From assembly GCA_947463755.1 (NCBI GenBank), contig CANHUK010000022.1, positions 1 through 10,692 on the forward strand: a DNA stretch of 10,692 bases, read 5' to 3'. Under the pieces are notes generated by a model. The model was not told the origin of the DNA. It was given only the letters and a program-made list of their open reading frames with translations, and made no database searches. The DNA comes from Chitinophagaceae bacterium. Lineage in GTDB: Bacteria > Bacteroidota > Bacteroidia > Chitinophagales > Chitinophagaceae. Each line of letters starts with the position of its first letter. The stretch's first letter is position 1. This document shows positions 1 through 8,206 of the stretch, one piece after another. Made by a program: the position numbers and the translations under genes.

Positions 1-331
1 TACTCTCCTCACCACCGGCCGCGTAGGGATAGATGTGCAGGTTGGGCAGGTCATTCGCCGCCACGGTCGCATCCAGGTATTTATAAGCTTCCGGATCCGG
101 CTCCAGTGCATGGGTGGCCTTTGACCTGCGGGCCAGGTAGGTGCAGGTGAACCCAATATATGCCCCGAGGTCGAAGCACACGGTCTGTGCATCCACGTGT
201 CGGTCAAATACATCGAAGGCGTCCTTCTCCCAGCGCCCGTCCTGTACCCGCTCCCAGTAATCGGCGATGTAATCGCTGGGAACAGCTGCCGTGATGGCAT
301 GCCCCCTGATTTCGTATGTTCTCAGATTCAT
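1..331 (-). CDS. FkbM-family SAM-dependent methyltransferase, N-terminal part (cut by window edge)
   Basis: I translated this partial gene by hand. It begins MNLRTYEIRGHAI and stays open for 110 codons to the left edge, so the C-terminal part lies outside the window. The segment VCFDLGAYIGFTCTYLAR (about residues 51-68) matches the glycine-rich SAM-binding motif I of class I methyltransferases. ALEPDPEAYKYL (about residues 76-87), followed by an Asn-containing stretch, matches the acidic motif II of the FkbM family, which O-methylates sugars and other small molecules. The ATG overlaps the stop codon of the GT2 gene before it as ATGA (328-331), which fixes the start and suggests translational coupling. 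In this operon it would most likely methylate a sugar of the exported polysaccharide, either within the repeat or at the chain end. The substrate cannot be read from the sequence. The family call is fairly secure; the role is inferred. Confidence 0.8.
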   Translation of the reverse strand, partial: MNLRTYEIRGHAITAAVPSDYIADYWERVQDGRWEKDAFDVFDRHVDAQTVCFDLGAYIGFTCTYLARRSKATHALEPDPEAYKYLDATVAANDLPNLHIYPYAAGGEES

Positions 332-1374
332 GATTCGGTGTGCTGAATTTGATGGTTGGCGGGGCTGTAGGAAATCTTGTTCAGTGTGGATACCGGGCGC
401 GGCTCCATCGAACGCACCCTGCCAACCAACCGGCCGGCCAGCCAGGGGATCCGGTAAATACGCAAACGGTAGAGCAGGACGACAGACATCATCCACCATC
501 GTTCGGTCCCGGAAAACAATGTCCACTGTCGATCCAGGGACCTCAACTGCTCAAGGGCCTGTGATTGCAGACTCTTGGCGCAACTGAAAAAGACATCAAG
601 ATACATGGACCGCAATCCGCTGCGATAGCGATCCTGAAGCCCTTTCCCCTGAATACGGATACCGGCTTCTCGCAGCACCGTGATCCTGCTGGCCAGCTTT
701 TCAGGCGAATGGAAGCCTGTCCTTGAAATACTCACATCTGAAACCCGCAGATAAATATCCGGAGGAAGGTCAAACCGCTTGGCGAATCTCAACCCCTCAA
801 GCATGCTTCGCAAATGAAGTTCCACATCCTGCCACATGCCCAGATCCTCTTTCCACATGCCGATCCTGACGAAGGACTCCTTTTTCCAGATCGTTCCTGT
901 ACCCGGACAAACCCCGTCGCCATACAGGAGTCTTTCAATGTCATCCCCGTCTTTATCTATGTTCCACAGCAGGTTCATATCATGCCGCTCACTTTTGAAC
1001 ATCAGCATCGGAAAGATGATGAAATCCATATCCGGCGCTTGCTGCATCGAAGCCACACGCTGTTCCAGACAATGCTCGGCAAGGACGTCATCCGTATCCA
1101 GAAATATGAGGTAATCGCCGGTCGACCTTTCCACAGCGATGTTCCTGCAGGCACAGGCGCCCTTTGGTTTGCGATGTCGACGGAAAATGCGCACGCGATC
1201 ATCCGTGGCGGCAAATCCCTCCAGGATCTCCCAGCTTCCATCAGTGCTTCCGTCGTCGACGATCACCCACTCCCAGTGCGGATAGCGCTGGGCATAGATA
1301 CTCCTGGCCGTCTCCTCCACCAGGTCCGCCCGATTGTAGGAAGGCGTGATGATGGAAACCACCGGGTACTTCAT
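328..1374 (-). CDS. GT2 family glycosyltransferase
   Basis: This is a GT-A fold glycosyltransferase that would transfer a sugar from a nucleotide donor to the growing polysaccharide at the cytoplasmic face of the inner membrane. From the chosen start it is 348 residues long. The N-terminus VVSIITPSYNRADLVEE is the typical first strand and helix of GT2. VDDGSTDGS (about residues 39-47) is the nucleotide-binding motif, and FLDTDD (about 91-96) carries the metal-binding DxD. The open frame extends upstream to a TTG at 1410 and includes ATGs at 1392 and 1383. I chose the ATG at 1374 because it overlaps the stop of the preceding amidotransferase gene as ATGA, has a GGAG just upstream, and places the VSIITPSYN strand at the very N-terminus. 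Donor and linkage are unknown. No membrane anchor is evident. Confidence 0.88.
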   Translation of the reverse strand: MKYPVVSIITPSYNRADLVEETARSIYAQRYPHWEWVIVDDGSTDGSWEILEGFAATDDRVRIFRRHRKPKGACACRNIAVERSTGDYLIFLDTDDVLAEHCLEQRVASMQQAPDMDFIIFPMLMFKSERHDMNLLWNIDKDGDDIERLLYGDGVCPGTGTIWKKESFVRIGMWKEDLGMWQDVELHLRSMLEGLRFAKRFDLPPDIYLRVSDVSISRTGFHSPEKLASRITVLREAGIRIQGKGLQDRYRSGLRSMYLDVFFSCAKSLQSQALEQLRSLDRQWTLFSGTERWWMMSVVLLYRLRIYRIPWLAGRLVGRVRSMEPRPVSTLNKISYSPANHQIQHTES

Positions 1375-2531
1375 CTTCTCCATCCCGTCCATCGCTTGAA
1401 TCCCTCCCAAAGTGGCCTCAGAGGCTGTATGACCGGATAATCATGAAAAACCGATCCTTCCGTGTCAAATGACCGATGGTCCCGCACCGGCAGGTGCATG
1501 ATCTCTTCAAAGTCTTCGTCCGAAAGGCCCAGTTTCTTTAACACAAAAGCGCGGTCCTCACGCAATAGGGCCGGATCATAGGCCGGCTGCCGCATCTCTT
1601 CAAGCGCCTGATCCCTGGTCATCTGACCGGCACAGATCAGGGAGGAGAAATGCGCTTTGCGCTTATCTATCCCGAATTTTTCCGGCAGGATGTACCCCTG
1701 ATAGAAACGGGTCCATATGCTCTCGTAATGCTTGCCGCCGTAGTCACGCCAGTCAAGATCCCGGATGAGTGTTCGTTTCACTTCATCCTTTTCGTAAGGC
1801 ATCCAATTCAGATAATTGATAAAAGTCACCCCGGAACCGGCAATGAATTTCTTCATCTTACGATCCAAAAAAGGATAAGACTTGATCGTCCCCTGCCCGA
1901 ATGCCTTATGGATGGCCCGGATATTGACATGATCCTTTTTGTTGTAGGTCCAGTGATAAGGCAGCACCCCTTCCGTCGCGACATTATTCCCGCCGATCAC
2001 ATATTTGATCTGACGTTCCTTCGCGATCCTGAATGTACTCCCGTAGATAGCATGGTCCGTCAATACCTCGATGTCTACGACCGAAGCCCGGAGATATGCC
2101 AGTTGCAGGTCGCGGAACTCCTGCCAGTCGATCACATAGGTGTAAAGGTCGAACCCAAGCCGGGCGACCATATTCTCGATATTCTTAACTGCCAGTTCAC
2201 TGTTCCATCCGTTGTCGAAATGCACGCAGAGGGCCCGAAGTCCGAGCTTATGTGCCATATAGGCTACATAGCTGCTGTCGACCCCGCCACTCACGCCGAT
2301 CAGGCAGTCATAAGGTTTGCCGGATCCCTCGGCCTTCATCCGGCGGACAGCATCCGCCAGCATGGCCTCGCCTGCCTCCCCTTCCCGCACGAAAATACGT
2401 TTGTCGGCCTCAAACTTGCGACAATGCTGACACCAGCCCCGCTCGTCCAGCTCCAGGGCCGGATCATCGGTCGAATCCAATATACACTGTCTGCACGCTG
2501 TGAATGTTCGCATAAGTGAGTAAGATGACAT
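1371..2531 (-). CDS. N-acetyl sugar amidotransferase, WbpG/PseA-like (copy A)
   Basis: The protein has 386 residues. An N-terminal zinc-ribbon-like pair (C13xxC16 and C34xxC37) is followed by the PP-loop ATP-pyrophosphatase motif SGGVDSS (residues 81-87). Other conserved blocks are HFDNGWNSE (104-112), LTDHAI (157-162), TEGVLPYHW (186-194) and DYGGKHYESI (263-272). This layout is that of the N-acetyl sugar amidotransferase family. Known members are WbpG of Pseudomonas aeruginosa O-antigen and PseA of Campylobacter flagellin glycans, which activate a sugar acetamido group with ATP and convert it to an acetamidino group. WbpG works with HisH/HisF-like partners that supply ammonia, but none is visible here. 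The gene is a close paralogue of the one at 8207-9355. An in-frame ATG at 2513 is an alternative start six residues in. A 58-base gap, the largest in the window, precedes it, and the GT2 gene follows with an ATGA overlap. Confidence 0.88.
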   Translation of the reverse strand: MSSYSLMRTFTACRQCILDSTDDPALELDERGWCQHCRKFEADKRIFVREGEAGEAMLADAVRRMKAEGSGKPYDCLIGVSGGVDSSYVAYMAHKLGLRALCVHFDNGWNSELAVKNIENMVARLGFDLYTYVIDWQEFRDLQLAYLRASVVDIEVLTDHAIYGSTFRIAKERQIKYVIGGNNVATEGVLPYHWTYNKKDHVNIRAIHKAFGQGTIKSYPFLDRKMKKFIAGSGVTFINYLNWMPYEKDEVKRTLIRDLDWRDYGGKHYESIWTRFYQGYILPEKFGIDKRKAHFSSLICAGQMTRDQALEEMRQPAYDPALLREDRAFVLKKLGLSDEDFEEIMHLPVRDHRSFDTEGSVFHDYPVIQPLRPLWEGFKRWTGWRR

Positions 2532-2589
2532 GTCCGGGTCTCAGGCCTTCCCGTCTGCAAGGATACGCAGACTTGAACAGAAACGGCAC
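2532..2589. other. Longest intergenic gap in the window (58 bases)
   Basis: The gap separates the end of the GT4 gene from the start of amidotransferase copy A. It holds a perfect six-base inverted repeat, GTCTGC at 2553-2558 and GCAGAC at 2567-2572, separated by eight bases. On the transcribed strand the hairpin would not be followed by a U run, so it is not a convincing intrinsic terminator. I see no TTTG/TAnnTTTG Bacteroidota-type promoter and no sigma70-like pair. It is most simply a spacer within the operon, possibly with a small RNA hairpin ahead of the amidotransferase start. Confidence 0.4.
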
Positions 2590-3885
2590 TCAGGACCTCA
2601 ATTCATTCCCGGAAACGTCCAGTATGGTCCGATAAACCTCCTCGATCCGGCGAGCGATCGTAGCGGGACCATAGACGTCAATAGCCTTTGACCGGATCTC
2701 GTCCGCATCATAGGTATCGATGGTTTCATACATCCGCAACATGGCGCCGGCCAGGGCATCCACATCTCCGGCCGGTACCAGCAGCCCTGTCGACGCGTCG
2801 AGGATGTCCTCCGGCCCACCGCAGATCGTTGCAATGCATGGCTTACCGCAGGACATAGCCTCTATGATGACGACCCCGAAGGTTTCGAACAGACTCGAAA
2901 GAACAAATGCGTCAGCAGAAAGCATCCTCGACCTGAGCATTTCACGGTCAAGCATACCCGTAAATTCCACCTGACCACCGATCCCAAGGGATGCGGTGCG
3001 GCGCATCAGCTCATCCTTCAATGCGCCTGAACCGCCGATCACGAGTCGGATCCCGGCCTTCCCCCGAAAAGCCGAAGCAAAGGCGTCCAGCAAGATGGTC
3101 TGTCCCTTTTTTTCGGTGAGTTCTGCGACATGGATGAAAGTAAAACCGCCACGCGCGCGCTCCAAGACCGGCAGCGGACGTACAAAGGACGGATCCAGCA
3201 TATTCGGGATGAATCGCACATCCTCCGACAACCCGCGATCTTTCAGCAACTGCAACAGCGAGGGACTCACGGCGATCGTGGCGCCTGCAGCGGAATAGAT
3301 CGCCCTCAGCGTTGGATAGAAGGTCTCCGGGATGATGTTGCGTGCATAGTAGGTGCTGTGCTCTGTCAGGCAGTAGGGGATGCCTGCAGCCGATAGTAAC
3401 CCGATGCAAGCCGTTCCGGCAAGCCAGGCATTGTGCACGTGCACGATATCAGGTCGGCCCTCCTCTTCTACATAGGTTTGAAAAGCCGTTGCAATAACCC
3501 GGCGGTAGTAGTCGAGCTCCTGCTGGAGACTGCCATCATTCCAGCAGTGCAACTGGCGCCGCAAAACAGTCATGCCTCCCATGTTTTCCCTGCGCAGTGC
3601 GCCGGGCAGGAGGATGGATCGGAGCGTGGCGCGGATGATGCCCGCGATCGAGGCTCCTTCGATCTGACGATAGTATGTGCGTCTGCCCGTGAGCTTTCTG
3701 AAGAAACTGACCATCAGGGGCTTCAGGGCAAGCGAAGGGGTCACCGAGAGGACACCGACCTTGTGACCAAGTCCCTGCAGGGCGATGCCCTGGTGATATT
3801 GGAAGATCGCTGAAACCGGTGCATATGGAGGAACGAATTCCTCCGGCGGAACGATCAGTATGTGCAACGGACGAGTTGATGTCAT
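2590..3885 (-). CDS. GT4 family glycosyltransferase (GT-B fold)
   Basis: From the ATG at 3885 the protein has 431 residues. The N-terminal Rossmann domain opens with LHILIVPPEEFVPPYAPVS and a helix, followed by GHKVGVL. DIVHVHNAWLAG (about 146-157) and LTEHSTYY (about 173-180) are typical of GT4 N-terminal domains. The C-terminal domain begins near FTFIHVAELTEKKGQ (248-262), where K260 is the likely donor phosphate contact. It contains the retaining GT4 E-x7-E signature in FETFGVVIIE (E334 and E342), followed by AMSCGKP and the GGPEDI and GLLVPAGD loops. The frame is open up to a GTG at 3927, inside the preceding gene. The ATG at 3885, ten bases after that gene's stop, gives a normal GT4 N-terminus and is preferred. 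The enzyme probably adds one sugar of the repeat unit; donor and acceptor are not known. Confidence 0.87.
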   Translation of the reverse strand: MTSTRPLHILIVPPEEFVPPYAPVSAIFQYHQGIALQGLGHKVGVLSVTPSLALKPLMVSFFRKLTGRRTYYRQIEGASIAGIIRATLRSILLPGALRRENMGGMTVLRRQLHCWNDGSLQQELDYYRRVIATAFQTYVEEEGRPDIVHVHNAWLAGTACIGLLSAAGIPYCLTEHSTYYARNIIPETFYPTLRAIYSAAGATIAVSPSLLQLLKDRGLSEDVRFIPNMLDPSFVRPLPVLERARGGFTFIHVAELTEKKGQTILLDAFASAFRGKAGIRLVIGGSGALKDELMRRTASLGIGGQVEFTGMLDREMLRSRMLSADAFVLSSLFETFGVVIIEAMSCGKPCIATICGGPEDILDASTGLLVPAGDVDALAGAMLRMYETIDTYDADEIRSKAIDVYGPATIARRIEEVYRTILDVSGNELRS

Positions 3886-3895
3886 CTGGTATCCG

Positions 3896-5050
3896 CTACG
3901 TCTTTTTTTCAGGTTGTGACCTTTCACCCAACCGACTCCTCAACAGTTCCAGTGAGGGCTCTTCGGCGTTGAACAGCAGTTGGATTTCCGTTGCCTCCAT
4001 AGCCCTCCATGTTTCCACGACATGGGTTGGTTCGATGTGCTCCGAAAAATAGGCCGCCACACCGGAGCGCAGACGAAGGATGGCTTCCGCATCCATGGCC
4101 ATCAGTTCGTTAAGAATGCGGTCCAGATCTTCGAGGTCGGTATATGAGATGCTATCGCGTCCATGCGTCAGTGGCGGATGCATATGACGTCCATACTGTG
4201 TCAGAGGTATCGTGCCCACAGACATCGCCTCGATCATATTATGCGATTGGGGCATCGACACGCCGGGCGTCGCTACGAAGAAATCAAAGCCTGATAAAAC
4301 ACGTAGCCAGGCCGATGCAGGTATCCAGCAGCGGCGGCTATCGATCAGACAGGCAAGCGGACGATCAGCCGGTGTGGAGAGGAAACGTTCCAGCGCTGCA
4401 TGGTCCGAGGGACGGAACCATTCGATCGGAGCGGAGTCTAGATGCGAAAAAACTTCACTGCGGGGTATCAGTCCGAAATGGTCGCGGATCAATTCCGGTG
4501 ACCAGTCGAGGTCAGGTTGCCCGTACATCAGGATCCGGTGACGGAAGTTCCCCGGCTCCGGACGATGGGGATGCCTGAGCATCAGCGGATGGATATGGTA
4601 GGGGATCCTCAAGGCATTCGCCGGGCCGGATCTGAAATAATCGAGATCGATCGTATACCGCTTCCCGATGCCCTTGACCGGCGACAGGATATGCTCCGCA
4701 TTCAATCCCAGGAAATCAACCGCGTTGATTCCCCTGAAAACTTTTCTACGGAAGATGCCCGCACCGGGCATACTAAAGACGGCCCGGTCGTATCCGTAAA
4801 GACCCAACAGGAACTGCAGACTCCTGTAGAAATAGATGCGGTATCCTGCCTGCGCAAAATAACTCACCAGCAAATATCCGTACCTGCCATGCCTGAAATC
4901 CCGGATACACACCACCAGGTTGCGATCTGATGGCTGCGGGGCCTGCGTCGCAATGTACATGCGGGCAATGTCCCTCATGTTCCGCAGAGACTCCCGAAAG
5001 AGTATCCATCGGGTATGCATGGCCGTTAGCAGCTTCCTGATGTTCATCAT
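3896..5050 (-). CDS. Putative GT-B-like glycosyltransferase, family uncertain
   Basis: The protein has 384 residues and I do not recognise a characterised family. The N-terminal half carries a basic, helical start, then LVVCIRDFRHGRYGYLLVS (45-63) and GYRIYFYRS (69-77), which look like the first strands of a Rossmann domain. HRILMYGQPDLDW (171-183) could open a second domain. The segment TPGVSMPQSHNMIEAMSVG (261-279) followed by TIPLTQYG resembles the donor-site region of GT-B enzymes, where a helix beginning near an invariant Glu (here E274) precedes a small-residue turn. Exostosin-like (GT47) proteins have a comparable stretch. No signal peptide or clear membrane span is seen. A second ATG directly follows the first (5047). 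The gene starts three bases after the stop of the upstream GT4 gene and ends ten bases before the start of the next. Its setting between two GT4 genes supports a glycosyltransferase role, but this is inference. Confidence 0.62.
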   Translation of the reverse strand: MMNIRKLLTAMHTRWILFRESLRNMRDIARMYIATQAPQPSDRNLVVCIRDFRHGRYGYLLVSYFAQAGYRIYFYRSLQFLLGLYGYDRAVFSMPGAGIFRRKVFRGINAVDFLGLNAEHILSPVKGIGKRYTIDLDYFRSGPANALRIPYHIHPLMLRHPHRPEPGNFRHRILMYGQPDLDWSPELIRDHFGLIPRSEVFSHLDSAPIEWFRPSDHAALERFLSTPADRPLACLIDSRRCWIPASAWLRVLSGFDFFVATPGVSMPQSHNMIEAMSVGTIPLTQYGRHMHPPLTHGRDSISYTDLEDLDRILNELMAMDAEAILRLRSGVAAYFSEHIEPTHVVETWRAMEATEIQLLFNAEEPSLELLRSRLGERSQPEKKT

Positions 5051-5053
5051 ACT

Positions 5054-6184
5054 TCAAAGGATCAGGTCGAGCAACGTACGGTCTGGGTCAAGGTCATATG
5101 TATTCAGGATGCACGCGCGCGCCGCAAGGCCCCAGGCGGGCCATTCGGCTATCGACTGCCACGCACGTTCCATCGCTTCTGCAAAGTCCGTCTCAGATAG
5201 TCCGGAAGCCAACACTCCGGTCGTGCTGTCTGCAATGAATTCAGCCATCGCACCCATCGGTGTGCCCACCACCGGGCGGGCCGCCAACATCGCCTCGAAG
5301 AGAACGATGGGTCCTGTGTCCTGACGAGACGGGATCAGGATCAAATGATGTTCGGCATAGACACGTCCGATATCTGAGTTGTGTCCGTGAAAAGACACAC
5401 GGTCACGCATAACCGAAGATTCGGTCAGCGACCGAAGTTGGGATTCATCCTCACCCGTGCCATAGATGTCCAGGTGCCAGTCACGCCCTGCCCATTCTTC
5501 ACGGGAGAGGATCGACAGTACCATGTCCTGCCCCTTCCACCGGGTCACCAGCGAACCGATGATGGCGAATCGAATGGTCTCGTCAATATCCGGAAGTGGT
5601 GTGTACGGGATGTTGGGCAACGGATGGGCGACCACACGTCCATTTCGTATCGGATCTCCCGTCTGCTGCCTGTACAGATCCAGCTGAAAACGGGATGTGA
5701 ACAGGCTGTGACGGGCCTTCGAAAATATCTCCGCGAACAGGTCACGAGTGATCTGCGGATACACATGACCGATGGTCATGCTATGGTGAATGATGGTGAA
5801 TGGCACCTGCAACTGGCGAATGAAGACCATCAGATCGCCCGGGTCCGAAGCGATCTCATCGCCGCCGGCCAGACTGAACAGGACATGGTCGGGCCGAAAC
5901 GCAAGCACCTCATCGTGGTACGTAACCTTGCGCCCCGCAGGCATCAGTACATTCATGATCCGCTTCCGGAGGCGGATGGCGGCCGGGGGATAGAATCTCC
6001 TGCGCAGTAACAGCCTCGCGCCTGCAGCTTCGAGCGACCGGATCACGGGATGCTGCTCCGGCCAGTCGAACACGGAAATGAGCACCTCATGTCCTTCGGA
6101 AAGCGCCAGGGCCGCTGTCCTTGTCCAGAGCTGCTCGCAGCCTCCCCAGGGGAAACCGCAGGTTGTGATGAAGGCGATCCTCAT
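5054..6184 (-). CDS. GT4 family glycosyltransferase (GT-B fold)
   Basis: The protein has 376 residues. The start, MRIAFITTCGFPWGGCEQLW, is a classic GT4 opening: a short beta strand, a glycine-rich turn and a helix carrying a Glu. The acceptor domain includes RPDHVLFSLAGGDE (97-110) and FTIIHHSM (129-136). The donor domain begins near IRFAIIGSLVTRWKGQD (204-220), with R215 and K217 placed like the conserved Arg/Lys that bind the donor phosphates. The signature normally written E-x7-E appears as DTGPIVLFE, with D289 in the first position and E297 in the second, followed by AMLAARPVVGTPMGA. A conservative Glu-to-Asp change there is seen in many active relatives. The gene begins six bases after the stop of the GT2 gene before it. 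It would add a sugar to the lipid-linked chain in the cytoplasm; the donor is unknown. Confidence 0.86.
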   Translation of the reverse strand: MRIAFITTCGFPWGGCEQLWTRTAALALSEGHEVLISVFDWPEQHPVIRSLEAAGARLLLRRRFYPPAAIRLRKRIMNVLMPAGRKVTYHDEVLAFRPDHVLFSLAGGDEIASDPGDLMVFIRQLQVPFTIIHHSMTIGHVYPQITRDLFAEIFSKARHSLFTSRFQLDLYRQQTGDPIRNGRVVAHPLPNIPYTPLPDIDETIRFAIIGSLVTRWKGQDMVLSILSREEWAGRDWHLDIYGTGEDESQLRSLTESSVMRDRVSFHGHNSDIGRVYAEHHLILIPSRQDTGPIVLFEAMLAARPVVGTPMGAMAEFIADSTTGVLASGLSETDFAEAMERAWQSIAEWPAWGLAARACILNTYDLDPDRTLLDLIL

Positions 6185-6190
6185 GGCTGA

Positions 6191-7090
6191 TCACATCAGA
6201 AAGGACCGCAACAGATGGGCCAGATAGGTCCTGTTGGTTCGGAGCGATGGAAGTACACGCCACGCTTCGCGCAGGAGTTGACGTAGTGACGCGCGATCTC
6301 CCTGAAGCCTGGCATGGAGCATCTCACGGAGGTACCAGGTTTCGCGCAGCGAACGGGCTTCTTCCTCGGTCAGATTCGCCCGTCCTGTTCCCTTCCGGCG
6401 CGCATAGGCATTCAAACGGGCCAGCGCGCTGAACTGTGCAGCCCGCATGCCATTGACATCCTGGGAGATCCCTTGCGGGTTCCGCCGGTACAGATATAGT
6501 GGCTCGTCAACAAAATATAAACGGCCGACTTCGTCGAGCTTCAGATAAATATCATGGTCAAGGGCCTTGCGAAAGGCGGGATCGAATCCTGAGGTAGCCA
6601 GGTATGCGGATCGCTTGAATGTAGCGAAACTGCCGATGCAGAGATGCCTGATCAGTTCCTCGCCGGGAGCCAGCGGCCGGTAATGCTTATATTTCTCGAT
6701 GATGTTCAGCGACTCATCACACCACTGACAGGCGCTGTTGATCATGCTAGCATCCGGGTGCTGGCGATGCGCATCCAGCATCCTTTCCAGGGCTTCAGGC
6801 ACCAGCGCGTCATCCGCCCCCAGCATACCAATGACCTCCGCATGGCTATGATCCATCGCCGTCCGGAAAGTCGCCGCAGCCCCGCGGTTGATATCATGAC
6901 GCACCCATCGGATCCGCCCATCCGTCAGAAAGGGCGCGATGAATGACTCGGAATCATCCGTCGACGCGTCATCCGCAATCACCAGTTCCCAGTCACCCAA
7001 CGTCTGCGCCTGCAGACTCCGCACCAGGTCGGGCAGATAGCGGCCGTTATTGTAATTGGCGACGATGACCGAAAAGACGGGATTGTTCAT
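6191..7090 (-). CDS. GT2 family glycosyltransferase
   Basis: The protein has 299 residues. The N-terminus MNNPVFSVIVANYNNGRYL is a standard GT2 first strand and helix, IADDASTDDS (38-47) is the nucleotide-binding loop, and MLGADDAL (89-96) is the metal site, with Gly in place of the first Asp of a DADD-type motif. Later elements include FATFKRSAYLATSGFDPAF and KALDHDIYLKLDEVG, which fit the acceptor-side ED/DHD region of GT2 enzymes. The C-terminus is basic and probably helical. The frame stays open to 7525 on the same strand, but that extension lies wholly inside the acyltransferase gene and has no GT2 character. The ATG at 7090 overlaps the acyltransferase stop as TGATG and is the clear start. 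The enzyme would add one residue of the polysaccharide repeat; specificity cannot be read from the sequence. Confidence 0.88.
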   Translation of the reverse strand: MNNPVFSVIVANYNNGRYLPDLVRSLQAQTLGDWELVIADDASTDDSESFIAPFLTDGRIRWVRHDINRGAAATFRTAMDHSHAEVIGMLGADDALVPEALERMLDAHRQHPDASMINSACQWCDESLNIIEKYKHYRPLAPGEELIRHLCIGSFATFKRSAYLATSGFDPAFRKALDHDIYLKLDEVGRLYFVDEPLYLYRRNPQGISQDVNGMRAAQFSALARLNAYARRKGTGRANLTEEEARSLRETWYLREMLHARLQGDRASLRQLLREAWRVLPSLRTNRTYLAHLLRSFLM

Positions 7091-8178
7091 CAGGAGAATC
7101 GCCGGTCTTTCAGGCGGGTGAAATAAGATTCCAGATATCGATGAGACAGTACAGCCAGGACGATAGTAATTAAGGTATAAAGCGGCGCACCGATCAGGTA
7201 CCGGTTGTAATATATCAGGGAGGCCATTCCCGCTTCCGCCAGGGGCTTCAGTAGTTGTTCCAGCCATCCCTCCATCCACAGCATCGGCAGGAGATGGTAA
7301 AGATATATCCCATAAGATATGATGCCGAGATAGCGCCTGCGGCGCCCGTCCAGCCACCACGATGAATCCCGAAGCGAACGCCCTTCCGATGGAACACAGG
7401 CACCCAGCAAATGAAAAGAGATCACCGCAAGTGCGGTCCTGAAGCCGGCATCGGGCAACGACCAGGTCGTAAAGGAAGTGAAGATGGTACCAACGAACCA
7501 GGTCAGGGCCAACCACAGGATCCATCGCATGCGCAGCAGACGGTTCAGCATCGCGGGATCGAAACGGCGGAGGCCAGCGAACAGGCCCCCCAGTCCAAAT
7601 GCATCAAAGCAGGAGATCGTGGACAGCTTGTGCTGTACGCCGGGTACCGCAATACGGAAGCACAGGGAAAAGAGCACAAGGGCCACCATCACCTGAAGCA
7701 CATGCCGCATGGGCGTCTTCAGGATCACCAAAGGCCAGATCAGGTAGAACTGCTCCTCGATGCTCAGTGACCAGAGATGCAGCAACGGACGTGAGGCCGG
7801 ATGCGACATCTCGAATAGATTATACACGTAGCCGACCGCCCAGCTCATCTCCTGCCAGGCAATACCCGGGATCGTCACGGCCACGACCAGCAAATAGAGA
7901 TAGTAGATCGGAAAGATCCTCAGGGTCCGCCGGGCATAAAATCGTCCCAGATGACGGAGGGTGTTCGGACCCGACAGCCGGTATCCAAACAGGATATCCG
8001 TGATCAGGAACCCACTGATCACAAAAAATAACTCAACGCCGGCCGTACCTGCGAAAAGGTGACGGGTTACACCGGTCGGAAAATAATGACTGAACAGAAC
8101 GGCAGCCACAGCATAGCATCGAAGCGCGTCCAGCCGGGGATGGTGCACCCTGCCTGAGACCGGTATTGAGTCCGACAT
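7090..8178 (-). CDS. Membrane acyltransferase, acyltransferase-3 family (OafA/OatA-like)
   Basis: The protein has 362 residues, the usual size of the stand-alone acyltransferase-3 domain, and consists largely of hydrophobic membrane segments (about ten by eye). R20 and H31 in RLDALR-CYAVAAVLFSHY form the R-x10-H motif essential in this family. GVELFFVISGFLITD (47-61), RRTLRIFPIYYLYL (83-96) and HLWSLSIEEQFYLIWPL (134-150) are hallmark blocks. Such proteins move an acetyl or other acyl group across the inner membrane and attach it to O-antigen, exopolysaccharide or peptidoglycan sugars. Here the substrate is most likely the polysaccharide made by this locus. There is no C-terminal SGNH domain, so transfer would be direct or need a separate partner. 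The gene starts 28 bases after amidotransferase copy B and its stop overlaps the GT2 start. Confidence 0.9.
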   Translation of the reverse strand: MSDSIPVSGRVHHPRLDALRCYAVAAVLFSHYFPTGVTRHLFAGTAGVELFFVISGFLITDILFGYRLSGPNTLRHLGRFYARRTLRIFPIYYLYLLVVAVTIPGIAWQEMSWAVGYVYNLFEMSHPASRPLLHLWSLSIEEQFYLIWPLVILKTPMRHVLQVMVALVLFSLCFRIAVPGVQHKLSTISCFDAFGLGGLFAGLRRFDPAMLNRLLRMRWILWLALTWFVGTIFTSFTTWSLPDAGFRTALAVISFHLLGACVPSEGRSLRDSSWWLDGRRRRYLGIISYGIYLYHLLPMLWMEGWLEQLLKPLAEAGMASLIYYNRYLIGAPLYTLITIVLAVLSHRYLESYFTRLKDRRFS

Positions 8179-8206
8179 GCGTGGCTTCAGTGTGGAAAAA
8201 GGATCA

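Noticed and set aside
1650..2519. Long plus-strand open frame of 289 codons opposite amidotransferase A
   Set aside because: It is antisense to a gene with clear family motifs, has no recognisable domains, and a similar plus-strand frame appears opposite the paralogue (8747-9409), as expected from shared codon pattern.
2553..2572. Possible intrinsic terminator
   Set aside because: The stem is only six pairs and no U run follows it on the transcribed strand.
6458..6824. Possible loss of the DxD metal site in the GT2 at 6191-7090 (GADD in place of DADD)
   Set aside because: The two following Asp residues are kept, and GADD forms occur in GT2 enzymes, so this is not good evidence for inactivity.
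7091..7525. N-terminal extension of the GT2 open frame (about 145 residues) upstream of 7090
   Set aside because: It lies entirely within the membrane acyltransferase gene in another frame, shows no GT2 features, and the ATG at 7090 overlaps the acyltransferase stop and gives a normal GT2 N-terminus.
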